NCBI GenBank assembly: GCA_963775695.1 | Contig: CAVZJU010000009.1 | Span: 124,001-188,000 of the forward strand | Direction: 5' to 3' | DNA length: 64,000 nt | From: DATBLE01 sp963775695 | Lineage (GTDB): Bacteria > Actinomycetota > Thermoleophilia > Gaiellales > Gaiellaceae | In this document: one piece after another, positions 1-8,458 of the stretch | How positions within the stretch are numbered: position 1 is the stretch's first letter | Layout of the letters: each line of letters begins with the position of its first letter | Position numbers and translations under genes: made by a program | Notes under the pieces: model-generated | Database searches by the model: none | Seen by the model: the letters and a program-made list of their open reading frames with translations, nothing else | What the model was told of the DNA's origin: nothing

Positions 1-2076
1 CGCGGCGGCGGCGACGATCGGGTCGAGCAGCCCGGCGATCGCGAGCGGGATCGCGGCGACGTTGTAGGCGAATGCCCAGAACAGGTTGCCCTTGATCGTA
101 CGCAGCGTTCGGCGCGCGAGGCGGATCGCGTCGACGGCGCCGCGAAGGTCGCCGGAGACGAGGGTCAGATCGGAGGCCTCGATGGCAACATCGGTACCAG
201 TGCCGATGGCGAGTCCAAGGTCGGCCTGGGCGAGCGCCGGCGCGTCGTTGACGCCGTCGCCGATCATCGCGACAACCTGACCGAGCCCTTGGAGGCGGCG
301 CACCTCGGTGACCTTGTCGTCGGGAGAGACCTCGGCGAGCAAGGTGTCGATCCCGACCTGGCCTGCGACCGCCTCGGCTGTGCGGGCGTTGTCGCCGGTG
401 AGCAGCACTGGAGTCAGGCCAAGGGCCCTGAGTTCCGTGATCGCTTCGGCGCTTGTCGGCTTGATCGCGTCTTTGACTTCGAGCGTCGCCCACGGAACAC
501 CATCCCGGGCCACCTCGATGCGTCCGTTGCTGCGGCCGACGACGACCTCGTGGCCGTCGACGAAGCCGATGACGCCGATGCCGACGACGTTGCGAAATGA
601 CTCCACGCCGGGCAACGGCCCGACTTCGGCGCGTGCCGCCTGGACGATCGCCTGGGCGACCGGGTGCTCGCTCGCAGCTTCGACGGCACCGGCGAGGCGC
701 AGCACCTCGCTGCGCGACGTCTCGTTCAGGAGGGCGATCTCGCCGAGCTGGAGCTTCCCTTCGGTGATCGTGCCTGTCTTGTCGAGCACGATCGTGTCGA
801 CACGCCGCGTCTGCTCGAGGATCTCCGGGCCCTTGATCAGGATGCCCAGCTGCGCACCCCGGCCGGTACCCACCATCAGGGCCGTCGGCGTCGCTAGCCC
901 CAGTGCGCACGGGCAGGCGATGATCAGGACGGACACGGCGGCGGTGAATGCGGTCGCCGCGGAGGCGCCGAATGCCAGCCATCCGGCCAAGGTGAGCAGC
1001 GAGAGCACGAGCACGACGGGCACGAACACCGCCGAGACGCGGTCGGCGAGCCGCTGCACCGGTGCTTTACCCGATTGGGCCGCTTCGACCAGACGGGCGA
1101 TCTGGGCGAGAGCGGTTTCAGCGCCGACGTTGGTCGCGCGGACGACGAGGCGGCCGTACGTGTTCACCGTTGCGCCTGCGACTTGGGATCCTGTCTCGAC
1201 CTCGATCGGCACCGACTCGCCGGTCAGCATCGACTCGTCGACTGCCGACCCACCTTCGATGACGACGCCGTCGGTTGCGATCTTCTCACCGGGTCTGACC
1301 ACAAACACGTCGCCGGCCACGAGATCGGAGGCGGGGACGAGCACTTCCTCGCCGTCGCGGATCACCCGTGCCTCCTTGGCGCCCAGTTCCAGCAGCTTGC
1401 GAATCGCCTCCGACGAGCGGCCCCTGGCATGCGCTTCGAGGTAGCGGCCGAGAAGAATCAGCGTCGTCACCACAGCGGCGACCTCGAAATAGGTGTCGGC
1501 GGCGAGGCCGCCGAAAAGGACGACACTCGACCACAGCCAGGCGCTGAGGGTGCCGAGCGAGATCAGCGTGTCCATCGTCGCCGTCAGGTGCCGCCCGCTC
1601 TTCAGCGCGGCCCGGTGGAATCCGATCCCTGAGTAGAAGACGACGGGAGTCGCCAGCACGAATGCCGTCCACTCCCATTGCGCGAACTGCAGCGAGGGGA
1701 TCATGGTGAGGAGCGCGACCGGCAGCGTGAGCGCGACCGCGACCGCGAGCCTGCGCGTCAGGACAGCAAGCGGTTCGGCGTGGTGGTGGTGCCCGCCTGC
1801 GTCGCCGTGGCCATCCGCCTCGTGGGCGGCCACGGCGGGATGTGCGGGATGTGCCCCATACCCGGCCGACTCGACAGTCGCCACGACTTGGTCGACGGGA
1901 ACTTCGGGGTCGCAGCGCACGGTCACCTGCTCAGTCGCGAAGTTCACCACCGCTTCGACTCCGTCGAGCTTGTTCAGCTTCCGCTCGATGCGGGCGGCGC
2001 AGGAAGCGCACGTCATGCCTTCGAGATCGAGGCGAAGCTCGTTCCGGGGCGACTCGGCGGTATCGGCGACGGGCAT
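1..2076 (-). CDS. copA: copper-translocating P-type ATPase CopA (C-terminus beyond window)
   Basis: Inner-membrane P1B-type ATPase that exports Cu(I) from the cytoplasm using ATP. The reading frame stays open to base 1, giving 692 codons; the last residues seen (GLLDPIVAAAA) lie in the final membrane helices, so only a few tens of residues should be missing. In order: an N-terminal heavy-metal-associated domain with GMTCASC (Cys23, Cys26), a histidine-rich linker (HHHH preceded by several His/Asp) likely to bind metal, membrane helices, the TGES actuator loop, the IACPCALGL copper motif, DKTGTIT with the phosphorylated Asp, SEHP in the nucleotide domain and GDGVNDAPAL. The ATG at 2074-2076 is followed directly by the HMA domain. 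It lies 8 bases downstream of the CopZ-like gene on the same strand and probably shares its copper-responsive promoter. The family call is secure; copper rather than silver specificity is inferred from CPC. Confidence 0.95.
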   Translation of the reverse strand, partial: MPVADTAESPRNELRLDLEGMTCASCAARIERKLNKLDGVEAVVNFATEQVTVRCDPEVPVDQVVATVESAGYGAHPAHPAVAAHEADGHGDAGGHHHHAEPLAVLTRRLAVAVALTLPVALLTMIPSLQFAQWEWTAFVLATPVVFYSGIGFHRAALKSGRHLTATMDTLISLGTLSAWLWSSVVLFGGLAADTYFEVAAVVTTLILLGRYLEAHARGRSSEAIRKLLELGAKEARVIRDGEEVLVPASDLVAGDVFVVRPGEKIATDGVVIEGGSAVDESMLTGESVPIEVETGSQVAGATVNTYGRLVVRATNVGAETALAQIARLVEAAQSGKAPVQRLADRVSAVFVPVVLVLSLLTLAGWLAFGASAATAFTAAVSVLIIACPCALGLATPTALMVGTGRGAQLGILIKGPEILEQTRRVDTIVLDKTGTITEGKLQLGEIALLNETSRSEVLRLAGAVEAASEHPVAQAIVQAARAEVGPLPGVESFRNVVGIGVIGFVDGHEVVVGRSNGRIEVARDGVPWATLEVKDAIKPTSAEAITELRALGLTPVLLTGDNARTAEAVAGQVGIDTLLAEVSPDDKVTEVRRLQGLGQVVAMIGDGVNDAPALAQADLGLAIGTGTDVAIEASDLTLVSGDLRGAVDAIRLARRTLRTIKGNLFWAFAYNVAAIPLAIAGLLDPIVAAAA

Positions 2077-2084
2077 CGAGGTTC

Positions 2085-2255
2085 TTACGAAGCCTCTTTG
2101 CCGGCTTCCTCGATCGCCGCCCGCAACTCTGCGTGGTCGAGCTTGTCCCCGCGAACACTGACGATCGTGGTCTCCAGGTCGATTTCGACTGAGGTGACGC
2201 CAGCGATGCTCGACACCTCGGTACTCAGGGCGTGCTTGCAGTGATCGCAGCTCAT
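2085..2255 (-). CDS. copZ: CopZ-like copper chaperone (heavy-metal-associated domain)
   Basis: Small cytosolic copper-binding protein expected to hand Cu(I) to CopA, which follows 8 bases downstream. From the only conventional start (ATG at 2253-2255) the product is 56 residues and begins MSCDHCKHAL, with the CxxC metal site almost at the N-terminus. The rest of the HMA fold is present, ending EEAGKEAS. The frame upstream of the ATG is open as far as a TAG inside the putative operator and encodes WLRLTSHPPG, which looks like the missing first beta-strand of an HMA domain. Either translation starts at a non-standard codon upstream or the protein has lost that strand. The family is clear; the start is not. 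Confidence 0.8.
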   Translation of the reverse strand: MSCDHCKHALSTEVSSIAGVTSVEIDLETTIVSVRGDKLDHAELRAAIEEAGKEAS

Positions 2256-2304
2256 ACCCGGAGGATGGGAGGTCAGGCGGAGCCAAACATCGGAGTCTTT
2301 ACAT

Positions 2305-2321
2305 ATACCGGGTAGGGGTAA
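2305..2321 (-). promoter_or_regulatory. putative CsoR-type copper operator upstream of copZ-copA
   Basis: On the minus strand the sequence TTACCCCTACCCGGTAT resembles the TACCC...GGGTA pseudo-palindromes bound by CsoR copper repressors. It sits about 50 bases upstream of the copZ ATG and overlaps a TATAT stretch that could be a -10 element. The right half-site is imperfect (CGGTA rather than GGGTA). No csoR gene is visible in the window. The assignment rests on pattern and on the copper genes next to it. Confidence 0.4.
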
Positions 2322-2483
2322 CTACTGACGGAGCCGAGCGCCGACGGGCAGTCGTCGTCCAACACCGCGAGACGCTCGAGCGGTGGCCCGTCGTGCTACG
2401 GCGACGGGCCGGCCTCTTGGTCGTGGCCGCGGGCGGCATTTTGACGACTGCCTGGCCGGATCGGCCGTTAGTCTCGATCTTGA

Positions 2484-3050
2484 ATGGATGGGGTCGAGAT
2501 TCGGCGCTCGTCTCGGGCGCGGAGATGGCGGTTGGAGGCTCGGTGGGGCGAGCCTGTCCGGCTGGTCGTTCCGCAGCGGATGGCTCGGTGGGAGATCGAG
2601 CAGGTCCTCGGGGGCAGGCGGCAGTGGATCGAGAAGCAGCGCAGCCGCCAGGTACCACGCCTCGGGTTGGACGAAGTGGCGCTGAGCGAAGCGGAGGGGC
2701 GTGACCGGGCGCGGAGGGTTGTCACGGAAATCGTCGACGCGGAGGCCGGCCGGATCGGCGTCTCCTCCGGGCGGATACGGATCGGGGCCCAGCGGACGCT
2801 GTGGGGCTCGTGCTCTTCGCGGCGCACACTCTCGTTCAACTGGCGTCTCGTGTTGGCCCCGCGCCAGGTGGTCGACTACGTGGTCGTCCACGAGCTCTGT
2901 CACCTGCGAGTCCCGAACCATTCACCGGCGTTCTGGACGCTGCTCGAGCAGCACCGCCCCGGATGGCGCGACCAACGTGCGTGGTTGCGCCTGCATGGGC
3001 CTGAGCTTCTCGCTTTCAGACCGGCTGAATCACACGAACCCCTCTTCTGA
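2484..3050 (+). CDS. YgjP-like (DUF45) zinc metallopeptidase domain protein
   Basis: A 188-residue cytosolic protein of the YgjP/SprT-like family (formerly DUF45). The key feature is VVVHELCHLRVPNHSPAFW: HExxH gives two zinc ligands and the catalytic Glu, and the downstream His in NHSPAFW is the third ligand. Upstream, GAQRTLWGSCSSRRTLSFNWRL is the conserved family block. Length is at the short end for the family, mainly because the N-terminus is compact. The ATG at 2484 begins a plausible beta-strand (VEIRRSSRARRWRLEA). The substrate is unknown for the family. It stands alone, divergent from the copper operon. Confidence 0.85.
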   Translation: MDGVEIRRSSRARRWRLEARWGEPVRLVVPQRMARWEIEQVLGGRRQWIEKQRSRQVPRLGLDEVALSEAEGRDRARRVVTEIVDAEAGRIGVSSGRIRIGAQRTLWGSCSSRRTLSFNWRLVLAPRQVVDYVVVHELCHLRVPNHSPAFWTLLEQHRPGWRDQRAWLRLHGPELLAFRPAESHEPLF

Positions 3051-3236
3051 CGATCTCCTGGTCTGTGTTCGGAAGGTTGAAGACCTCTTGGTCACCTGTC
3101 AGGTGCCGAGCTCCTGGCCGGCTACCGGGAACTGTGGGCACGACGTCCGACGAGACTCCGCGCTGAGCGCGGCCACACCGCTCACATGGTCGGACCGTGC
3201 ACAGGAGGCACGCGACACGGGGCCGGGCCGGCGGCG

Positions 3237-3249
3237 TAGCATGGCGAGC
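3237..3249 (+). promoter_or_regulatory. probable -10 element for leaderless mRNA of the F420-type reductase gene
   Basis: TAGCAT at 3237-3242 ends seven bases before the ATG at 3250. That would place the transcription start at or next to the start codon, as in leaderless actinobacterial genes. The same TAGCAT-N7-ATG arrangement occurs at the response regulator gene (5455-5470). No clear -35 box was recognised. Confidence 0.4.
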
Positions 3250-3699
3250 ATGGGTTCGGACCTGCACTATCGGGCTCCTGGCTGGTTCACTCGGAATGTC
3301 TTCAACCGCATCGTCGCCGGTCTCACGAGAGTGGGTGTCAGCGTCTGGGGCTCGCGCATACTCGAGGTTCGGGGCCGTAAGACCGGCGTCCCGCGTCGCA
3401 CGCCCGTCAACATGCTCACGCTCGCCGGCGTTCGATACCTCGTCGCTCCCCGCGGTCACACTCAGTGGGTTCGAAACCTGCGTGTTAGGGGTGAGGGCGA
3501 CCTTCTGCTCGGCCGGCGTCGTGAGCACTTTTCTGCCACCGAGATTGCCGACGCGGATAAGGAGCAGATCCTCCGGGCGTACCTGCGCCGGTGGAAGTGG
3601 GAGGTCGGGCAGTTCTTCTCGGGTGTCGGTCCCGACGATTCGAGCGCAGAGCTTGAACGGATCGGGCCCGACCATCCGATCTTCCGATTAGACGGGTGA
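3250..3699 (+). CDS. deazaflavin (F420)-dependent nitroreductase/quinone reductase family protein
   Basis: Split-barrel reductase of the Ddn/Rv3547 type, expected to transfer hydride from reduced F420 to quinones or nitro compounds. Family signatures visible are LEVRGRKTGVPRRTPVNM (strand-turn binding the cofactor phosphate), the following GVRYLVAPRGHTQWVRNLR, and the C-terminal PDHPIFRL. The chosen ATG at 3250 gives 149 residues; an in-frame ATG lies 9 bases upstream at 3241, but it overlaps the -10 hexamer. It is monocistronic, and a strong hairpin follows at 3733-3760. F420 use implies the host makes this cofactor, which fits Actinomycetota. The substrate cannot be told from the sequence. 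Confidence 0.85.
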   Translation: MGSDLHYRAPGWFTRNVFNRIVAGLTRVGVSVWGSRILEVRGRKTGVPRRTPVNMLTLAGVRYLVAPRGHTQWVRNLRVRGEGDLLLGRRREHFSATEIADADKEQILRAYLRRWKWEVGQFFSGVGPDDSSAELERIGPDHPIFRLDG

Positions 3700-3732
3700 C
3701 TTGCCGCGACCTCTTGGGCGGTCACCAGATGC

Positions 3733-3760
3733 AGCCTCCTGGCATGTGCACCAGGAGGCT
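3733..3760 (+). terminator. perfect 10-bp hairpin downstream of the F420-type reductase gene
   Basis: AGCCTCCTGG pairs exactly with CCAGGAGGCT around an 8-base loop. There is no T-run after it, so it may be a weak or Rho-assisted terminator or an RNA stability element. It begins 33 bases after the reductase stop codon. The surrounding stretch 3700-4060 holds this hairpin and the terminator at 3927, and no other gene that I can support. Confidence 0.5.
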
Positions 3761-3926
3761 CGACGAATGACCCGGACCCGCGTTCGATTCCCGCCACTCT
3801 TACCTTGCCGAGGTAGATCCGTACTTGCTACGGATGCGATCGATCTTCGCGGTCGAGACAGTGGCCGTAACAATCCTCGATCAAGACCATCCATCTGATA
3901 TGTCGACTTGAGTCGAGGTTGTTGAG

Positions 3927-3950
3927 GGAGGGCCCGTTGACGGGCCCTCC
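3927..3950 (+). terminator. strong GC-rich hairpin terminator
   Basis: GGAGGGCCCG and CGGGCCCTCC form a 10-bp perfect stem closed by the tetraloop TTGA, followed by TCCTGTTGCT, a weak pyrimidine tract. It lies in a non-coding gap and probably ends transcription from the left. Confidence 0.6.
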
Positions 3951-4060
3951 TCCTGTTGCTCCGGCGTCAGGTGCACAACGGCGTGGGCGTCGCGAAAACT
4001 GCCTTCTGGTCGTCTGCCCGCCGGCCGGCAAGGCGTCAACGGATAGGCTTTCGGCAGCAG

Positions 4061-4174
4061 ATGTGGGACGTCCTGACATGGCATGACGGCACCTTGAGTG
4101 TCGCCTGGTGGGCACTCCTCGGCTTCGCGCTGCTGGTGATCATCGCGGCGGGAAGCCGCGCTGCCGGCAAGTAG
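4061..4174 (+). CDS. possible small single-pass membrane protein (37 aa)
   Basis: The ATG at 4061 opens a 37-codon frame: a short polar segment (MWDVLTWHDGTLS), a membrane helix (VAWWALLGFALLVIIAA) and a basic tail (GSRAAGK). The composition is typical of real small membrane proteins rather than a shadow frame, and the region has no competing gene. An upstream in-frame extension to 3956 is Arg-rich and unlikely. There is no clear ribosome-binding site, so this remains tentative. Confidence 0.35.
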   Translation: MWDVLTWHDGTLSVAWWALLGFALLVIIAAGSRAAGK

Positions 4175-4270
4175 CCCAAGCGTGCTCGGCCGGGATCTCA
4201 CGGCCGAAGTCGACCGTGCTGCCCCGCTCTCGCGGCACTCACTTCGCGATATCAAAGCCGGCTGCACCTC

Positions 4271-5392
4271 CTAGGCTGTCCCTGACCGGGGCAGGCTCCT
4301 GGTCACGTACCGCTTGGGAGGGTTCTGGAGCTGGCGACCTTTGGTACTCAAGCGGTCGCGGTTCGAGTCGGTTCGTTGCCGTAGATCCGGCATAGCCGGT
4401 ACCTGGCGCCGTGAATGACCGGCGATGCGGTCGACCATTGCCTCGGCGGCCGCGAGACCCCCCGCGATCTGGTTGTGTCCGGGCTGACCCAAGACGACCC
4501 CGGTGATCATCGTCCGCTTGCCGTCGATCCAGCGGATCGCCCGGAAGGCGAAGCAGCCGCCGGCGGCGTCGTCCGAGCCGGTCTTGACGCCGAGAAACCC
4601 GTTGTACCCGAGCAATGTGTTGGTGTTGTGCACGGTGCCGGCGACCGGCAGCGTCGCGCTCGGTGTGGCGACGATGCCCGCGAACACCGGCAGGCGCATG
4701 GCCCGATCGACAATGAGCACCTGGTCGGCGGCAGTCGACACGGTTGCATCGTCGTAGCCGCTCGGGTCGGTGTAGCGGGTGTGGGTCATGCCCAGCGACC
4801 GTGCGGCGGCATTCATCCGGGCAACAAACCGGTCCGCCGAGCCGGCGTCCCATCGCGCCAGAACCGCGGCGATGTTGTTCGCCGAGGGCAGCAGCAGTGC
4901 CTGCAGCGCCTGCAGTTCGTTCAATTGCTCTCCTGCGGCGATGGACACGACCGACTCCCGCTGGCCGCGCCGGCGGTCGGTGTCGGCGACGGCGGCGTCG
5001 GTGAGCGTGATCGTCGGGCCGTCCTGGCCGGGCCGTAGCGGGTGGTCACGGAGCACGAGATAGGCCGTCATCACCTTCGCGACGCTGGCGATTGCCGCCG
5101 CGTGCTGGTTCGGGCCAGCCTGGACCTGCAACTGTCCTATTTGGACGGCGGCTTGGCCATATGCCGGCCACACCGTGCTGGGCAGGTCTTCGCCGAGCGC
5201 ACCACGGTGCTCACTGCGAAGGACGTCGATGGGTGATGCGGCCGGCGAGGACGAGGACGCCAGCAACTGATAGCCGAGGGCCGTGGCGAGCGCCGCGATG
5301 ACGACGAGCAGGCCGGCTGCACGGATCCAGCGAATCCGAATGCGACGGGTCGTCGTTCGTGCCGGTCCGCGGTAGGCCACATCTCCATTCAA
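4271..5392 (-). CDS. D-alanyl-D-alanine carboxypeptidase (peptidase S11, penicillin-binding)
   Basis: Periplasmic or membrane-anchored enzyme that trims the terminal D-Ala of peptidoglycan stem peptides. A single N-terminal membrane segment (about residues 25-47, AAGLLVVIAALATALGYQLL) follows a basic region and works as signal-anchor. The three active-site motifs of the serine penicillin-binding fold are in order: SVAK (Ser103, Lys106), SAN (Ser170-Asn172) and KTG (270-272). Length is 373 residues. The last ~40 residues are polar and Arg/Ser/Pro-rich. It is transcribed divergently from the two-component system at 5468 with about 75 bases between starts, which suggests that system may control it. 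It could be a PBP7-like endopeptidase instead; the motifs do not separate the two. Confidence 0.88.
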   Translation of the reverse strand: MNGDVAYRGPARTTTRRIRIRWIRAAGLLVVIAALATALGYQLLASSSSPAASPIDVLRSEHRGALGEDLPSTVWPAYGQAAVQIGQLQVQAGPNQHAAAIASVAKVMTAYLVLRDHPLRPGQDGPTITLTDAAVADTDRRRGQRESVVSIAAGEQLNELQALQALLLPSANNIAAVLARWDAGSADRFVARMNAAARSLGMTHTRYTDPSGYDDATVSTAADQVLIVDRAMRLPVFAGIVATPSATLPVAGTVHNTNTLLGYNGFLGVKTGSDDAAGGCFAFRAIRWIDGKRTMITGVVLGQPGHNQIAGGLAAAEAMVDRIAGHSRRQVPAMPDLRQRTDSNRDRLSTKGRQLQNPPKRYVTRSLPRSGTA

Positions 5393-5454
5393 GGCACCGT
5401 GGTGTTGCCGGCACGTATGGGGTTTTCGATATCCCGACGATACGCGCCGGCTCG

Positions 5455-5467
5455 TAGCATCTGGGGC
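5455..5467 (+). promoter_or_regulatory. probable -10 element, leaderless start of the response regulator gene
   Basis: TAGCAT at 5455-5460 is followed by seven bases and the ATG at 5468. This repeats the arrangement before the F420-type reductase gene. It supports choosing 5468 rather than the upstream in-frame start at 5399. Confidence 0.4.
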
Positions 5468-6163
5468 ATGCGGGTATTGATCGTGGAGGACGAGCCCTAC
5501 ATGGCAGAAGCCATCCGCGATGGCCTACGCCTGGAAGCGATCGCCGCAGACATCGCAGGCGACGGCGACACCGCTCTGGAGCTGCTGAGCGTCACCGCCT
5601 ACGACATCGCCGTTCTCGACCGCGACATCCCCGGACCGACCGGTGACGAAATCGCCGAACGCATCGTCGCCTCCGGCAGCGGCATGCCGATCCTCATGCT
5701 CACCGCTGCCGATCGTCTCGACGACAAGGCCACCGGGTTCGAACTCGGCGCCGACGACTACCTCACCAAGCCGTTCGAGCTCCGAGAGCTCGTGCTCCGT
5801 CTCAGGGCGCTCGACCGCAGGCGCGCCCACAACAGGCCACCCGTGCGAGAGATCGGAGGCCTGCGGCTGGATCCGTTCCGCCGCGAGGTCCACCGCGACG
5901 GCCGCTACGTCGCGCTGACCAGGAAGCAGTTTGCAGTGCTCGAAGTCCTCGTCGCTGCCGAAGGCGGTATCGTCAGCGCCGAGGAACTCCTGGCGCGAGC
6001 GTGGGACGAGTTCGCAGACCCGTTCACCAACGCCGTGCGCATCACCGTCTCGGCACTGCGCAAACGCCTCGGTGAACCCTGGATCATCGCCACCGTGGCC
6101 GGCGTCGGGTACCGCATCGACACAGGATCAGACACCGAGCGTGAGGGAGCAGAGCGTGGATAG
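5468..6163 (+). CDS. OmpR/PhoB-family response regulator
   Basis: Cytosolic DNA-binding partner of the histidine kinase that follows. The receiver domain (about 1-115) shows the acidic cluster VEDE (residues 6-9), the phospho-acceptor Asp51 in DIAVLDRDIPG, Thr79 in MLTA and Lys101 in LTKPF. The C-terminal winged helix (about 125-220) has the typical LTRKQFAVLEVL and RITVSALRKRLG...VAGVGYRI. Length is 231 residues, normal for the family. It overlaps the kinase gene by 8 bases, so the two are translationally coupled. The start follows a -10 element, suggesting a leaderless message. Confidence 0.95.
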   Translation: MRVLIVEDEPYMAEAIRDGLRLEAIAADIAGDGDTALELLSVTAYDIAVLDRDIPGPTGDEIAERIVASGSGMPILMLTAADRLDDKATGFELGADDYLTKPFELRELVLRLRALDRRRAHNRPPVREIGGLRLDPFRREVHRDGRYVALTRKQFAVLEVLVAAEGGIVSAEELLARAWDEFADPFTNAVRITVSALRKRLGEPWIIATVAGVGYRIDTGSDTEREGAERG

Positions 6164-7343
6164 AGCCCCTGGTTTGAGCGTTCGCCTCAAACTCACCCTC
6201 AGCTACGCCGGCTTCCTCATGCTCGCCGGCGTCTTGATGCTCGCGGCCGTTTGGGTGGTCGTTCTGCGCTACATGCCCGATGGTGTGCTCTCCCACATGC
6301 ATCCCTCGTGGTGGTTCCTGTTCGACCGCTCCGACCCCCTGCACGGCTTCGGCTCGGTCGCGGCCATCGTGCTGGCGTTCCTGCTGGTGTTCGGTCTGCT
6401 GGGAGGGTGGCTTCTCGCCGGCCGCATGCTCGCCCCCCTGACTCGCGTCACAGACGCCACACGCATAGCCGCGAACGGATCGCTCTCCCACCGAATCCAA
6501 TTGGAAGGCCGCAAAGACGAGTTCCGCGAACTCGCCGACGCCTTCGACACCATGCTCGCGCGGCTCGAAGCACACATTGCCGAACAGCGGAGATTCTCAG
6601 CCAACGCCTCCCACGAACTGCGCACCCCGCTCTCGGTCACCCAGACACTGCTCGAGGTCGCCCGCAACGATCCGAGCCGTGAGAACGGCGAACTCGTCGA
6701 CCGTCTCCACACCGTCAACACGCGAGCGATCGACCTCACAGAAGCACTGCTCCTGCTCAGCCGCGCCGACCAGCGGTCATTCACCCGAGAACACGTCGAC
6801 CTGTCCCTCATTGCGGAAGAAGCCACCGAAACGCTCCTCCCCCTCGCAGAAGAACGCGGCGTCACCATCGAGACCTCCGGCGACATGACCCTCATCATCG
6901 GCTCACACGCGCTCCTGCTGCAGTTGAGCACGAACCTCGTGCACAACGCGATCGTCCACAACCTGCCCGACCAGGGCTCCGTGTGGGTCACGACCAGCGT
7001 TCACCCCGAGACCGTGGTGCTCACTGTCGAGAACACCGGCGGAAAGCTCACCCCACAGTTGGTTTCCACGCTTGCCGAGCCGTTTCTTCGCGGCACCAAA
7101 CGCATACGCACCGACCACGCAGGTGTCGGCCTCGGCCTGGCAATCGTCAAAAGCATCACCCAAGCACACGACGGAACCCTCACCCTCACCCCCCGGGCCG
7201 CTGGCGGGCTCCGCGTCACGGTGCAACTACCCGCCGCGCCACCGCCCGTCGCGCCACCGCACACTGGCAGAATGGATCGCCAATCGCCACCGGTTGATGC
7301 AACTCCACGACGCGCCGAAGCAGACAAGGGCTGCCAGAAGTGA
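6156..7343 (+). CDS. membrane sensor histidine kinase
   Basis: Partner kinase of the upstream regulator. The GTG at 6156 overlaps the regulator's stop, and the product is 395 residues. There are two membrane helices (about 13-36 and 67-90) flanking a short ~30-residue external loop rich in aromatic, His and Asp residues, then a HAMP linker (91-142), the dimerisation/phosphotransfer box with FSANASHELRTPLS (His153), an N-box (NLVHNAIVHN, Asn264) and a G-box GVGLGLAIVKS. The tiny sensor loop suggests membrane or envelope sensing rather than a large ligand domain. The adjacent divergent carboxypeptidase gene makes cell-envelope stress a reasonable guess. The C-terminus has a Pro-rich extension of about 40 residues. 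Confidence 0.93.
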   Translation: MDRAPGLSVRLKLTLSYAGFLMLAGVLMLAAVWVVVLRYMPDGVLSHMHPSWWFLFDRSDPLHGFGSVAAIVLAFLLVFGLLGGWLLAGRMLAPLTRVTDATRIAANGSLSHRIQLEGRKDEFRELADAFDTMLARLEAHIAEQRRFSANASHELRTPLSVTQTLLEVARNDPSRENGELVDRLHTVNTRAIDLTEALLLLSRADQRSFTREHVDLSLIAEEATETLLPLAEERGVTIETSGDMTLIIGSHALLLQLSTNLVHNAIVHNLPDQGSVWVTTSVHPETVVLTVENTGGKLTPQLVSTLAEPFLRGTKRIRTDHAGVGLGLAIVKSITQAHDGTLTLTPRAAGGLRVTVQLPAAPPPVAPPHTGRMDRQSPPVDATPRRAEADKGCQK

Positions 7344-7478
7344 CAACAGATGTCCCTGGAAACAGGGACATCGTGCTATTCCGATCGCTCTCGAGGAGGG
7401 CGACAGCACTCAAACCGCTTGGGAACACGCAGCACCGGCGCGAGGTTCGAGAGCGCAAGTCACCGATACGGTGACCGC

Positions 7479-8258
7479 GTGGGACCGGGCGAACGGATAC
7501 TTCTGAGTTCGTCGTTCGGCGCAGCGGCGACCGAGTACGCCGAGCACCGCCCGGACTACGCGCCGGCGGCAGTGCGCTGGGCGCTCGAACGCGCGCCCGG
7601 TCCGCGAGTGCTCGACCTGGGCGCGGGAACCGGCAAGCTGACCGCCATGCTGGTCGGGCTGAGCGCCGAAGTCATCGCGGTCGAGCCCGACCCGGCGATG
7701 CTGACCGAGCTGCGCCGCGCGCTGCCGACTGTCCGCGCTCTGCCGGGTAGTGCCGAGGCGGTACCGCTGCCGGACGCGTCCGTCGATGCAGTGCTAGCCG
7801 GCAACGCGATGCACTGGTTCGACATGAACGTCGCGGGACCCGAGATAGCCAGAGTCCTCGAACCAGACGGCATCCTGGCCGGCCTGTGGAACGTCTTCGA
7901 CAACCGCGTCGACTGGGTTGCCGGACTCGAGCGGATCAGCGGAAGCGCGGCAATTGGCCCGAGGGACACCTTCAGCAGCTGGCGTGCCGAGACGGCCGAA
8001 GCGCACCGTCCAGACAGTGGCTCGATCGCCCAGTTCGGCTCGCCGGAGCAGGCCGAGTTTCCGCATGGGCACCGCCGGACCGTCGACTCCCTCGTCGCGA
8101 CGCTCGCGACGAAGGCGGGAATGCTGGTCATGCCAGAGCAGGAACGAGGGGCCACGCTCGGTCGGCTCCGCGCTTTCCTCGCGAGCAGACCGGAGACCGC
8201 TCGCGGCGAATTCACCCTTCCGATGCTGACGGGTGTGCTCCGCGTCGGGCGACTGTGA
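7479..8258 (+). CDS. class I SAM-dependent methyltransferase
   Basis: Cytosolic methyltransferase of the UbiE/Methyltransf_11 type. Motif I is RVLDLGAGTGKL (about residues 43-54), followed by VIAVEPDPAML (acidic residue for the SAM ribose), LPDASVDAVLAGNAMHWFD (motif IV region) and ARVLEPDGILAGLWN. The GTG at 7479 places the conserved FGAAATEYAEHRPDYAP block at the N-terminus; the frame is open further upstream, but that part has no recognisable sequence. Length is 259 residues. The substrate is not evident. It follows the kinase gene after a 135-base gap and may be independent. Confidence 0.85.
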   Translation: MGPGERILLSSSFGAAATEYAEHRPDYAPAAVRWALERAPGPRVLDLGAGTGKLTAMLVGLSAEVIAVEPDPAMLTELRRALPTVRALPGSAEAVPLPDASVDAVLAGNAMHWFDMNVAGPEIARVLEPDGILAGLWNVFDNRVDWVAGLERISGSAAIGPRDTFSSWRAETAEAHRPDSGSIAQFGSPEQAEFPHGHRRTVDSLVATLATKAGMLVMPEQERGATLGRLRAFLASRPETARGEFTLPMLTGVLRVGRL

Positions 8259-8458
8259 ACCATCGATCGATCATCTACGAAGCAAAGGGACTGCAGAGAC
8301 GAGAGCGCGGCGTACGCCAGCGTTCACAGACGCCTGAAGACGTGAGGCTGGGCCTGGCGGGAGCCGATGAGTTTTCGGTGGTCTGCCGGTCTCTACCCCG
8401 TACGGATCCGTAGGCGCCCAGAACGTTCTCGCCTGCAGTAACGACTCCGGGAGGCAAC

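Noticed and set aside
308..1444. Long + strand frames over the left edge.
   Set aside because: They are antisense to copA, whose P-type ATPase motifs are unmistakable.
3770..3800. GTTCGATTC followed by CCGCCA resembles the T-arm and 3' end of a tRNA.
   Set aside because: The bases on either side of the loop do not pair, and no D-arm or acceptor partner was found; the nearby hairpin at 3733 has an 8-base loop and 10-bp stem, unlike an anticodon arm.
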